This document shows positions 35,901-45,400 of a stretch of 64,000 bases of DNA, in pieces. A model generated the notes under the pieces. It had not been told where the DNA came from. It worked only from the letters and a program-made list of their open reading frames with translations, and ran no database searches. The translations under genes and the position numbers were made by a program. The stretch is from Trissonchulus latispiculum (lineage: Eukaryota > Nematoda > Enoplea > Enoplida > Ironidae), in the NCBI GenBank assembly GCA_030248195.1, contig JASAND010027916.1:1-64000 (forward strand), read 5' to 3'. Position 1 is the stretch's first letter. Every line of letters starts with the position of its first letter.

Positions 35901-37600
35901 TGGTGCATTTCTCTTGCGTGTCATTGCTTGATTGGCTTGTACTTATCTTTCTGCCTTAACTAAGTATTTTAAAGAAGAAGAGTGAGTTGTAAGTTTGCTT
36001 TCATTACCTTTGCTTTTCATCGCTTTATTCAATTAATAGACTTTTAAAATAAACAAAATCATTAAAGAGTATGTACTAAATTACTTAAGACTATTTTCAA
36101 CTTGTAGGCTAGCGAACGTCCGTGTATATTTGATGTCAAACAATTACATCGAGTTTGTTGAGAAACCTGCATACATTGTAAGTGCGCGTTGAATACTCTA
36201 ATAAAACGTATATGCACGCTTCCAACGCAACTGTACGGTTTGTTAAGGTACCGCTGATTGATGTGTTGTGTTCGACCTAAAAGTTCGTGTCATGTCATAG
36301 GTTTTACCACAAAATTTGGCTTTAAAAGTCGCACATTGGCTCTTTTGGTCCTGTTTCGTTTTAATTACTGCTCGGACCCGTTCTGGCTTTGAAAGTCGGT
36401 GCTGGTTCCAGTTCCAGGGTACAGGCCAAGAGTTTCAGAGATAGCCCAAGAGGTAGACGTACCTGAAGAATGTTTCGTGTAAGCAACACGAGCTGAACGT
36501 GTAAGCTACGAGCTGAACGTGTAAGCTGCAATTTTGTGTCAGCTCAACTTCAGGTAGCTAGAGTAAACTCAGTTGCTCAAAATAAATTAGAAAGTAGCAT
36601 TACCACCAACGACTGGCCAATGTTATACAAATCTTCTCAAGTTGTTGAATTTTCAAGGTTCCACTTTAACCAAAACCACTTTTGTGATAAAAGTTATAGA
36701 TTAACGTATTTATGGTTGATTTATTGCAACTTCTGTAGATTTCAGTAATTGTCTTACAAATTATTTAAACCGGGAAACAAAAATTAAAGAATCTGCTTTG
36801 CGAAAACTTCTCGAACAGACATCAAACAATTTTTGATCAAATCGGATAGATAGCTCGAGAACTGAGTACTATTGCAGCGTGGATTGTAAAGGGATTTGTG
36901 GATTTGAGAACATTTAGTATACTTTAGACAACAGAACTCGGGAGCGTCTAGGTATTCCAAGGAACCAATTGGCCATTTTTAGAGATAGTTATTAAGACAC
37001 TGGTTACAGCTTTCAGCTAATCTAGAAACAGGTACTAGATAGATAGTAAAGATTATTTATGTATACATAAGAATACGTTGATAAAGCCATTGTTCACCAG
37101 TTGTGATAGCTGCTGTCGAAACCTTAACTTGATCGTCATAAATTTACGAATTGACATGGGCGATTAATTTGCCCAACATTGGTGACTAATGCTGGAGAAT
37201 AATTACAGGAGAATACTACTACGTTTCTAAAGATGTGTTTAAATGGAATGCCAACCTGTTTTATTAAAAAGCTAGGAAAATTCTGAACAGTTGGAGACTG
37301 AAAGCAAACCTTTGGGCCTTACATGTCAAAGTTCTTACACAAATTACACTGGAACCGTAAAGGTTGCAAATGCTATGCTTCGGCATTTCGGTTTCGGCTC
37401 TACCACTTCTAATGGAACCGATCCGAGCACTAATTTCGACATGGCGTGGATTATGTGTTATTCTTTTTCAGATGATCGATGCATTGTCGCAGTTTGCTGG
37501 TATTATGGGAATAGCTTCCGGCGCCTCGGTGATTACTGTAACCGAAATTGCGTATGCACTCTTCCTCTTTGTCAAACTCCGATGGAAAAACCTTCAATGA
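26768..37600 (+). CDS. DEG/ENaC-family sodium channel gene, nine 3' exons
   Basis: Nine exons join in phase: 26768-26922, 33872-34035, 34224-34337, 34663-34774, 35003-35087, 35303-35351, 35831-35865, 36108-36177, 37472-37600. They encode about 303 residues ending at a TGA. The product is the extracellular domain, second membrane helix and short C-tail of an amiloride-sensitive-type cation channel. Family landmarks in order: GECFTI (GxCyTf motif), ENYGLNVIVNL, an FGNC motif, the cysteine cluster ACFLACYQQHMYDTCGCY, TCICPLACR, ANVRVYLM and EKPAY, then the pore segment FAGIMGIASGAS with the G/S-x-S selectivity filter and a hydrophobic TM2. Family members are usually 500-650 residues with two membrane helices, so TM1 and the start of the ectodomain lie upstream and were not found; the exon at 5127 is a candidate. 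Channels act as trimers in the plasma membrane, gated by peptides, protons or force. No disabling mutation was seen. The subfamily cannot be told. Confidence 0.93.
27285..28249. mobile_element. TTAA-flanked non-autonomous element inside the channel intron
   Basis: Inverted ends GGAGGTGGATGG / GGTGGTGGTAACG, with TTAA on each side (27281-27284 and 28250-28253). About 965 bases, non-coding. The TTAA target fits piggyBac-type transposition; the ends are imperfect. Confidence 0.55.
28254..28888. other. Intron, no other feature
   Basis: Part of the 6.9-kb intron between the first two recognised channel exons. The frames 28381-28590 and 28529-28825 show no exon-like boundaries or domains. Confidence 0.5.
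28889..30000. mobile_element. Foldback element with tandem subrepeats in its arms
   Basis: Ends CCTATCACTCTnTTACCTAC in inverted orientation (28889 and 30000). Each arm (28889-29072 and 29807-30000) contains three or four copies of a unit of about 45 bases (ctacctacaaattaatctttcaaaactaagaatcactc). The middle is about 730 bases of non-coding AT-rich DNA. Arms made of tandem repeats are the hallmark of Foldback-type elements. Confidence 0.85.
30001..31064. other. Intron, no other feature
   Basis: AT-rich intron sequence of the channel gene; no recognisable element. Confidence 0.5.
31065..31386. mobile_element. Tc1/mariner-type MITE
   Basis: A 322-base element with inverted ends CAGCTAAGCTCTTATTTAAG / CAGCTACGCTCTTATTTAAG flanked by TA (31063-31064 and 31387-31388). 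The interior is rich in tttctttc and gaaagaatc phrases. The TA target fits Tc1/mariner transposition. Confidence 0.82.
31389..32973. other. Intron, no clear element
   Basis: Intron sequence. A block near 32090-32180 (aacatatg...tgaccccg-type phrases) recurs inverted near 39885-39965, marking another diverged dispersed repeat. Frames at 31560-32200 overlap one another and carry no domain. Confidence 0.45.
32974..33337. mobile_element. Foldback MITE, TTTCGAGAC-rich
   Basis: A 364-base element. GGGTATGTCGGCTTTAACTC...GAAGGTTTCCGGAAAGTTG at 32974-33023 is complementary to 33287-33337. The interior repeats the phrase actttcgagac many times. No target duplication was identified. Confidence 0.85.
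33872..34035 (+). CDS. DEG/ENaC exon: ectodomain palm region
   Basis: Acceptor ...ctaatttatag, donor cagttt|gtaaga. Encodes GLNVIVNLTHAAEV (with an N-glycosylation site NLT) through LSANLMYSFGTQF, matching the conserved block after the GxCyTf motif. Confidence 0.92.
34224..34337 (+). CDS. DEG/ENaC exon: FGNC region
   Basis: Acceptor tgtgttacag. The donor is taken as aat|gtacaa because the next exon then continues in phase with ACFLACYQQ. Reading on instead reaches a stop at 34419 that overlaps an AATAAA, which could give a short truncated isoform. Confidence 0.82.
34663..34774 (+). CDS. DEG/ENaC exon: cysteine-rich thumb
   Basis: Acceptor gttttttacttag, donor aaac|gtattt. Encodes ACFLACYQQHMYDTCGCY, the C-x3-C...C-x-C signature of the family. 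Confidence 0.93.
35003..35087 (+). CDS. DEG/ENaC exon: CxCPxxC motif
   Basis: Acceptor tttgacgttgcag, donor tgcag|gtaacg. Encodes NNWTKTCICPLAC, the conserved cysteine motif before the wrist. Confidence 0.92.
35303..35351 (+). CDS. DEG/ENaC exon, 49 bases
   Basis: Acceptor tttgttttag, donor attcag|gtaagc. Encodes EDFFDVTVTVSKPTIQ and keeps phase with both neighbours. Confidence 0.9.
35831..35865 (+). CDS. DEG/ENaC microexon, 35 bases
   Basis: Acceptor gctttttctag, donor agcag|gtaata. Encodes MSWGSRNNSNS. Phase fits both sides, but the sequence is too short for independent proof. Confidence 0.75.
36108..36177 (+). CDS. DEG/ENaC exon: pre-TM2 palm strand
   Basis: Acceptor caacttgtag, donor acatt|gtaagt. 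Encodes LANVRVYLMSNNYIEFVEKP, the conserved VYl...e.paY segment just before TM2. Confidence 0.93.
37472..37600 (+). CDS. DEG/ENaC terminal exon: pore and TM2
   Basis: Acceptor ttctttttcag. Encodes MIDALSQFAGIMGIASGAS, then a hydrophobic helix with the family's glutamate (VTEIAYALFLF) and a short basic tail before TGA. The GAS triplet is the selectivity filter. A possible poly(A) signal AATAAA is at 38071-38076. Confidence 0.94.
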   Translation: MIDALSQFAGIMGIASGASVITVTEIAYALFLFVKLRWKNLQ

Positions 37601-38629
37601 TCTGAATCCGATTCCTTGCATCGCTGGACTACTGGATTGATTTGAACTCTGATTGAATGGCCAAAAGTTTAGCACTAAACTTAAGCTATTGACGTTTTTC
37701 AGCTGGGCTACACAATGCTGCAGTTCTGCTAAAATTCATTTTCTTTATGTAGTAAATAATACCACACAAATCTGTAGATTTGTTGTTAGCTTAAAGTTAT
37801 AAGAAAGCTGGTAAGCATAAAGCAGGCGTACCCAAAAAGACAAAGTCATGTCAAGACGAAAAGTGTACTAACAATAGCTGTTAGCTTTTGCTTGTTGGGC
37901 TATGCAAACTTATGGGTAAACGTGTTCATAATATCCTACATCCATAACATGAACCCTAAAAACAAACCATGCTCAACATTGAAAATACAATTGAAAATTA
38001 CCCGAAAAAAAGCTTTTCTAAGCTAGTCAATTTTTACTTCATGATAGAGCAAAAGTCGCAATCAACCTGAAATAAACTATAAACCATAACCATAAACAAA
38101 TTGCTACAAAAAGTTATGAATATGATTATGTTTGTGTCAGGAGGGACATTCCAAGTAGTGTTTGAAAATTGCGAAGACGCCAGGCCGGCGGCCGGCTGGC
38201 ACCTGCTGGGATACAGTTTCGGACACACAACAATACTGTCACCAACGGAAAGTGATTTGTTTACGTGTACGTTTACGTTTACGTTTAACTTACTCCATCG
38301 TAGTTTTCTTGATGATTTAAAATTATTGCCAGATTTAAGAGTTAAGATGATTGAAGATGCCAGAGCAATTTATAAACTTGTTTTGGTGTCTTTGCATCTG
38401 AACTGAACATGCTGCAATTCAAACTGGAAGCTTCAACTTTACACCAATGAAGTTGTTATCGAAGAAAAGAATTACAATTTACCTACTCAACAGTAAAAAT
38501 TGAATCACCCATATCTCATTTGGAAAAACCGATAAAGTAGCTTAGGTTTTTATGTGGACAAATTATTGCTGAAAAGGGCTTGCTTCCTTGTTTGGAAAGC
38601 AAAGCTTCTTGGACAGTGGAGTCACTCCT
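37601..38629. other. 3' flank of the channel gene
   Basis: Probable 3' untranslated and intergenic sequence. The frame 38101-38406 has no recognisable domain. Confidence 0.45.
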
Positions 38630-38815
38630 CTATGCTTGTGTGCTAAAGCTTGAAAACACACGCAATATGTGCGCGAATTTTATATTTGTTGCTAGCTTTA
38701 GAACACAAACGTGGCGAATTTGTTTGATTCTCTAGGGCCCTATTTTTTTGGGAGTTAGCCGTAGCGTGCAGAGGATGTGTCGCGTTTATAATACATAAAG
38801 TATGGTTTCGCAGTC
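38630..38815. repeat. Fragment of the CCAAGAG-family MITE
   Basis: Matches the inner-right half of the 59184-59564 copy (gcttgaaaacacacgcaatatgtgcgcgaatttt, then agctttagaacacaaac). Confidence 0.7.
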
Positions 38816-38825
38816 TTATGTATTA

Positions 38826-39331
38826 TCAAGTGTCACACATAATGAGAATGACAAGCGCCACACTCGTAGTTATAACCCTTGAGGCAAGATCTGCCCAATA
38901 ATGCAAATCATGATCTGGCCTCAAATTGGACCCCATTGATAATGTAGTGATGCAAAGGCTATGCTGTGATCCCTGCGGTTGCCCTCCCCCTAAAAATTGA
39001 CCCCCCTCACACACGGTCCCTGTATAACTACATAGCCCCACAGGGTCACTCATTCAGTATATTTTGTATATCCATAATATGTCAGGCATGCAGGCTTAAA
39101 CCCCTCCCTAAGTTGGGCCCCTGTTAATTTCAAGGTGTAATTATACAGCGTCAGCATGCAGTGATTATACATGCAATGAGCGATCCGCGTTTGAATCAAT
39201 ACTTATATAGGGGTGGTGTGTGAGAGGGTCAATTTGTGGGGGTCAGCCGTTAGGGTTCATAGCATAGTTTTAGCCTTCACTGCATAAGTTGTGTCGATTG
39301 TCATGCTCTTGCAAATTATATGCTCTTGGTA
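38826..39331. mobile_element. CCAAGAG-family MITE, diverged copy 2
   Basis: Left edge similar to the family end (acataatgagaatgacaagcgccacactcgtagttat) and right edge ...attatatgctcttgg. The interior keeps ggggtcagccgttag. No matching target duplication; decayed. Confidence 0.65.
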
Positions 39332-40369
39332 CGGGCAAGGTTAAATGGGTTAGCTTACACCAGAGTTTTGTTGTGCGTGGGTCTTTTAGTGTTTGGTGGT
39401 GGGAGAGGGGGACTGTTTTTCATTGAAAATGTACTTCGACTAACGTTTTTGATATGAGTAGCACACAAAATTTGTTTATTTATTTACTTATTCTTTAATT
39501 ACAGACAGAACTTAATTTTTTCATATACGTGCGTAGCCAATTCAATTTTATGAACAAGTATATATAGTCCTTTTCTCAGGCTATTGGACGTGCATAACTC
39601 ATTTTCTAGAATTAAGGGAAAATTCTAGTAGTTTCATGTTTCAAGTAGGTTCAAAAATGGCAGCTCCTACGGATTATTGTCATGTATTAATGACTTCTGT
39701 GGAAATGTAGCAATGAATAGTAACTTGGGAGTAATTTCCTCGGAAAAAGTGAGAATGGGTGGGGGGAAAGCTAGTCACCGGAAAAAACGATACTCTGGTC
39801 TGAGCATATCCTGAAGGCGCGGACCAATTCTGACTGTTCCATCATGTTAAGCGTTGCTTATTTACCCGTTAGTTGGAAAACCTTTCCTATGATTCACAAT
39901 AGCGCTCCAAAGGTGACCCCGACATATGTTAAACATAGGAAAATGAAAAAGTTAGGAAAATGTTTCTGCTACGAAATGTTTGAGCGCTGTGTAAGAGCAA
40001 ATCGGCTACAACCTGGTGTAAACCTAATTTAGACTAGGTGAACTGCTAATATCTATACGAGATTATTTCCTGCAAAATCGCTGATTTTCTACGACTTTTC
40101 AAAGTTCGTGTAAGTCGGGTTTTGCTCCAAATCAGTTCACAGTTTTGGTAGCAGAAACTGCGTTCTTCCTCAAGTCCGTAGTTCCCTAGAATTTGAAGAA
40201 AAATTTTGAATTCGGAGTAAATGTTTGCTCTTAAAACTTTGAATTCTGCGTAAATGTTCAGCATTTTACACAAAAAACGGTGATTTGGAGTCTGCAGTAA
40301 GAAATGTCTTGTGACGAATGTTACACTTACTGTGGGAAATAATTTCCGGGCCCCGAATAGATGGCGACA
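39332..40369. other. No gene recognised
   Basis: AT-rich, with a dispersed-repeat piece near 39885-39965 that resembles inverted 32090-32180. Confidence 0.5.
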
Positions 40370-40520
40370 ACTCTTAGGCTGCGTCTGTGTGGTTATTTTG
40401 AAGGCGCGCGTCCTGTGTCTGCGTAGTTCTTTCGACGGCGCTCTCTGCCCTCATTTGTGTGTGTGGGTCTTTCGACGGCGCTCTCCGCGCGCCTTTTGTC
40501 TGCGTGGGTGTTTCGACGAC
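40370..40520 (+). repeat. Tandem repeat, about 50-base unit, 3 copies
   Basis: Recurring tctgcgtgggtctttcgacggcgctct with diverged spacers; locally GC-rich in AT-rich surroundings. Confidence 0.75.
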
Positions 40521-40676
40521 GCGCTTTGCGTTGGTTGTACCTTTGGTATTTATGTACGCATGGGGCTAAAGTTTCATTGAAATTACACAATCGATACTAT
40601 CTTTAGGGCCTTTTCAATTAACTGTATCCTTTCCAAGAAATACAAGACACTGCATATAGATACAGATACAACTGCT

Positions 40677-40813
40677 CGAGAAGGGTAACAGTTGGTGGAA
40701 TCGTCAAGTTTGACGATTTTCGTAAACTGTTCGCCCTTTTCGCCAATATTCACGAATGTCGCAATTCGCACACGAAGTATCTTGGCGATTTCCATCAACT
40801 GTTACCCTTCTCG
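40677..40813. mobile_element. Small MITE (137 bases)
   Basis: Inverted ends CGAGAAGGGTAACAGTTGGTGGAA / CGAGAAGGGTAACAGTTGATGGAA. Non-coding interior; no clear target duplication. Confidence 0.75.
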
Positions 40814-41156
40814 TGCAGGGAACTGTGTAACAAGTTAAGTTTAACACACTCTCACTAAGATGGAATTAAAATGTTTTTGATTCTCTTTGATTCGGGAAGA
40901 GTTAAAATTAAACTCGTTTTAACTCAGCACGTTTTAAGAATCGCTGGAAATAATTATTGCGGAATTAAATTTGACTCTGGCCTTTTTATCAAAGGGTTGA
41001 ATTTGACCAAACCATATTGCGCGATTTTTTTAAAGACAGATTTCCGTTCAAGAAAGTTTTTGCTGATCTCTGGCAGTTCCTGTGGAAGCTCGGATTTCGA
41101 AAGGGTGCTCACGGTACCGCAGCTCAATATCAAAATCTAGCTAACGTGTAACCGAC
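40814..41156. other. No gene recognised
   Basis: The frame 40871-41140 has no recognisable domain and no splice context. Confidence 0.45.
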
Positions 41157-41160
41157 TTAA

Positions 41161-43105
41161 GGGGGGGCTACGAACGGGTTGGCACGACATCGTCGGAGAG
41201 ACCTACTTTTCCCCCCAATGTTAGCCAACATATCAAATTAAAAAAGTTTAGGGTGGGCAACAATATATCTCATATACACCGTTTTTGGCAGGACGCCAAA
41301 GTACAAATTTTAGTTCGAAAAATGGGATTTTTCAAAAAGATTTTTTCAGCTCTGGTGGATTAACGGTGTGAAGTTTGACTCTACTGATCTTAGTAAAAAC
41401 GTTGCTGTCTGACTTTATTCCCTAGGATAAGACTAAATTACAGGTAACAACAGTGGTGTGTGACACTGGAGCAATGTTCGGTCCTGACCAACTAGAAATC
41501 GGTGGAAAGATTACAACGGTTTATTCAGTTTAAACAAGAACTTGATGACAAAATTAGGATGAAACATAAATTTCGAACATAAACTATAAACTTAACAAAA
41601 TATTAAGCAAACACGAAAACGCCCGGCGAAAGCCGGCTGAGCGACAAAGGTAGAATTTAACCAACTCCCAAAACGATGCAACCCAAGAATTCGGACCCAA
41701 AGTTCGCAACCCAACCATTCACTAAAGAACCTACACCCACACTACTTCTGAACAACCCAATATGGAGGAATACAACTATTAGCTATCCGGACCTACGAAT
41801 TTAGACAAGAGTAATACGAAATGATTGAACGTTCAACAAATGAAATGTTATTTTCACTTAGGCTTAGCAACTCGTGAATAATTTATATCTTTCCTGCCGG
41901 TGCTAACTTCACAACGGTTTGACCAATTCTAAAACTTTCAGCCATAAATGTTAAGTGTTACTAGTGCCAAATATTAAAAGTATTCCGGCTTTCGAGCGTT
42001 GCTTCCTTCTTCAGTTATAGCAGCTCAAAGTTTGAAATTTGGCAAAAAGTTGCAAAGTGACCGTGCGCCGTTTTCGATCTAATAAAATTGACAGCCCCTA
42101 GCCTATCCCAGCTTTTTACCCAATATTAGGCTCTAATAGGGGCAAACTGCCTGTGAGTTTCAAGGGTTTTGGTTTTCTGGTTAGTGTGCTAGCAAACTTT
42201 TTGTTAAGAAATAACCCTTATTTTTTGGCCTGAAAAGCTAGCTAAGCGCAGTAAAAATGGGGTCAAAAAATTTTTTGTCTCCGATTTTGCCGAAAAGGTG
42301 GTTATAGGGGTTATTTGACCTGCTGAATCCGAATATGAAATCCGTTTTTCGATATGACGCTTCCTTCGTTCAGTATGCGCTTACAACTGTCTTAGAGCTT
42401 TTTGGAGCGATCGCCATCCATACTTTGAGAAATCAATCCAGCATTTCTAAAGATTGGAGCGAGGTTTGGTGACACAGCTTTCGGCACATCTTGGTACACT
42501 CACTGGCCTGTAATGTGTAAAGTTTCAGCCGATTCTGCCACAGTACTTTGGAGTAATTGGCTCACATCTTCAAAATGGCACCAAATAACAGCGGCAATAT
42601 CGATAATATAATCCAGCACTGCGAACGCAGGGATTAACAAAATCACGTCATTTATACCAAAGTTAAGACAGATACTTGGAGTATAAATTGCAGCAAAATT
42701 TGGATCATTTGGTAAATCACAGCTCATTGGAAATTAGTTAACCTCCAGCCGTATAGACCTACAACACCCAATTTTTCGCACTTTGATCGTATAGCACAGA
42801 AAAGTAGGCAATGGTCTAGAGATTTTTTTACACGATATCAAAGCACTATATGTCAGAACTAATTCCTGAAAATTTTGGTACCGTGCCTTGCACATAGCGA
42901 CCAGGGCGAGGCAAAGTTTGTGTACGTGTCATGTCGAGCTTTGGACCGATAACACCAACTTCTGATGGCTCCACGGGACGCTACGCTGCATGGAATTCTT
43001 TCAAACTTTAAACTATTTTACACTAAACCTAATACTATTATGTGGCAAAAGACTAGCTAGCTTTTCCAACACCGAACTTTTAGTGAAATTCGTAGCCCCC
43101 CCCCC
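41161..43105. mobile_element. TTAA-flanked 1.9-kb element (piggyBac-like)
   Basis: Inverted ends G(n)CTACGAA (41161, ggggggctacgaa) and ttcgtagccccc (ending 43105), each abutting TTAA (41157-41160 and 43106-43109). The only sizeable frame (42500-42727, minus, 75 residues) has no transposase features, so the element is non-autonomous. Confidence 0.7.
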
Positions 43106-43187
43106 TTAAATCCCATGTCTGCTGTCAATGGAATTACACAACTTGCATAACTACTACAGGTGCAGCCGGGCATCAAGGGTAGCCGTC

Positions 43188-43500
43188 ATGGCTCTCACAT
43201 TTCTGCTATTTAACCTCCAAAGCCTGAGTACAAAATTGGCCGAACTGAACCTAACTGTTGAACAAAGTTAACCAGACGTCATCGCTACATCCAAAACATG
43301 GCTAAAACCTCATTGGGCAAGCGCAAGCTCATTGGACCAAGCAAGTACCAGTGATACCACTGAGAACGGCCCAACGGGCGGCGGAATTCTAATGTGAGTC
43401 TGAGACGAACTCTTACCGGCTCAAGTGATTTCCCGGCTGGCCTGGAATTGAAACGACCATAGTAGGAGGCTGCTGTGATATAGAAGTGCCCAAGAATTTC
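43188..43500 (+). pseudogene. LINE ORF2 endonuclease fragment (second lineage)
   Basis: From ATG at 43188 the plus strand encodes MALTFLLFNLQSLSTKLAEL, then after a stop PDVIATSKTWLKP and later GPTGGGILM. These are the first strand, the catalytic-Glu region (here TSKTWL where ETWL is usual) and the GGG turn of an apurinic-type endonuclease. Several stops follow. It is cut off near 43500 where the opposite-strand LINE begins. The wording differs from the neighbour's endonuclease, so it is another LINE family. Confidence 0.75.
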
Positions 43501-43520
43501 GACACCTCTCAGAGTAGCCT

Positions 43521-44641
43521 TCAAACTTTTTTGCATCCGAACGTCATTTGGGCTTGCGCTTCTTTGAGCTGATTTTCAATACTTTGTTTTTGATTGCGCT
43601 TTCTTTGAGCGATTATTCTGCTATGAAATTTGAATAAATTCCTAGCTTCGGATTTGAACCAAAGCCAATTCTTGAGAATTTCCGCATTTGTTGACGACTG
43701 AGCAAACAGAGTTTGTGCGTCAAAACGTAAGGATGCGTAGTCTTCAGAAAAGAAAAAATCTGAAAAGACAGAGACATTCATCTTCCAATACGATGGCCCA
43801 CGAGGTTGAAATAGTAAATTGTCGACAAATTTTACAGTCATTATACTGTGATCTGAAAAACTGACAGGGTTATAAGTCACGGAGATAAAGGCCCCCAGGT
43901 ACCTATTTGCTACATAAATGCGATCTAATCGACTTCTGCAATTTTTATTTACACAGTTGCAGCTAAAATTTCTTTTTTCCGGATACTTGTCTCTGAAAAT
44001 ATCTACAAATTTATACTGCTTCTCCAAATTTTTGAATTCGTCTTTACCCCTCATTGCAGAAAATAAGGCACTTTGGGCAACAGCAGGAGAATCTATGTCA
44101 AGCTGTACGTCAGACACAAAATGAAAGTCACCTCCCAATAATAGTACCGCGTCGTCAGCAACCTTAGCGTTTAAAACATCCAACAGAGATTTGAAAAATT
44201 GCGGTCTTTTCTCAGGAGCGTTGCTGGAGCGTAAATGTTAATAAGAAAAGCAGTTCTCCCCCCAATTTTGGCCTTTACAATCAAAATTCTCCCACCCTCT
44301 TCGTAGATTAGGTCAAAACACCCCGCAAGACTCCGATTAATCAAAATACATACTCCTCCTCCCCTGTTAGCATTAAAATATGAAAGGAATGTTTTAAAGT
44401 TAGGGCTCATAACTTTTTCAAAACGGTGGTCTGAGTGCATGAAATTCGTTTCCTGGATGTACACAACATCCGCTTTTTTCGAATTAATAAAAAGCTGATT
44501 GACTTTTTTCGAGTATCTCTTCAAACCATTTGCCTGATTGACTTTTTTCGAGTATCTCTTCAAACCATTTGCATTAATGCTAACAAGGGTAAGTGGAGCC
44601 ATAACAGTTAACATAAGCGCTACCAGCCACAGTTCCTTCAT
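43521..44641 (-). pseudogene. NADAR-LINE ORF2: apurinic-type endonuclease domain
   Basis: Minus strand, starting at the ATG 44641-44639. Motifs in order: LVSINANGLKRYSKK, VVYIQETNF (catalytic Glu), NRGGGVCILINR, FLINIYAPA, LLLGGDFHF (usual GGDFN, so Asn to His), RSRLDRIYVA and SFSDHSIMTVKF (catalytic DH). A frame change near 44180 separates the first three strands from the rest. A 39-base in-frame duplication repeats ANGLKRYSKKVNQ. Reverse transcriptase is absent: coding stops at 43521 and the second LINE follows. The position immediately after ORF1 fits a two-ORF LINE. Confidence 0.9.
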
Positions 44642-45400
44642 TTGGATAGTTTGTCTGCCGCTTCGCAACTGGGAGTTCTCGGACGCTTCGGGTTCTTCGC
44701 TTCGGATCGGATGAGGTCTTCGTACTCCTTCTGGAATTCCGACACCCGCAGCATCTTTATCCGTAGCATCGTCAGCATATCACCCAGAATTTTCATGCCC
44801 CTCCAGTTCCGGTGGTTGGAAATCTGGGAGTCCGTATAGGCAATCCCTTCTCCCAAAAATTCGTCGTTTGGGTTTCCCTCCACCAATCTATGGCCGTTAG
44901 TCGTCAGCAGGGCAAGCCGGGCAAGTGGGTTTTGATTGAACTTGGCCGATATCCCTTGCCACATCGCCTCGTATTTCCCCCTGCGCCTCCACTCATCTAT
45001 CCTCTCCGGTTTTTCCTCCACCTTCCCGCCCAAGGATTTGGCACCTTTGGGGAGTGGGCTGTCCAAAATCTTGGAAGCCGTTCGCTCGTCGCCCATGAAT
45101 TTGGCCTTGGACCAGAAATAGAAGTGCTCTGTTGAGAGATAGTTGACTCCGTCCAAAGTAAAGGGCGCAATATGATGGTTGCTGAAGGGAAACTTGTGAG
45201 TGAAAAGGGGAACCATTTTCTCCTTATAGGTGTCCATATAGATTGCCCGTTTAGAATTCATCAGGGCTTCCCAATTCACCTGTTTCCCCTGCAGGAGCAA
45301 TGACTGGTCCACATCCTGGGTTCAATTATTTCCCGATTTGGCCTCCTCCGCTGGAGTTTCCCGTTCCTCTGCCTCATCGACCGCCGATAAAACGTCCATT
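44638..45400 (-). CDS. NADAR (YbiA/DUF1768-like) domain at the end of LINE ORF1
   Basis: A minus-strand frame to 44638 encodes a complete NADAR domain: FPFSNHHIAPFTLDGVNYLS, TEHFYFWSKAKF, a middle with RGKYEAMWQGISAKFNQNP, VEGNPNDEFLGEG (conserved npNDxfWGxG) and a C-terminal helix with GDMLTMLR. NADAR proteins act on ADP-ribose-linked substrates: YbiA cleaves N-glycosidic bonds of riboflavin intermediates, and relatives remove ADP-ribose from DNA guanine. The frame extends upstream of the domain (VELMDVLSAVDEAEERE) with one TGA near 45324, so NADAR appears fused to ORF1. Its TGA overlaps the ORF2 ATG as ATGA. The domain itself has no stop, unlike its neighbours. Use in retrotransposition is unknown. 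Confidence 0.87.

Noticed and set aside
38101..38406. 101-residue plus frame as a further channel exon or gene
   Set aside because: Lies after the channel's stop codon, has no splice-site context and contains a short tandem repeat (cgtttacgtttacg).
42500..42727. 75-residue minus-strand frame as a transposase of the TTAA element
   Set aside because: Too short, no DDE/DDD motif, no similarity I recognise to piggyBac.
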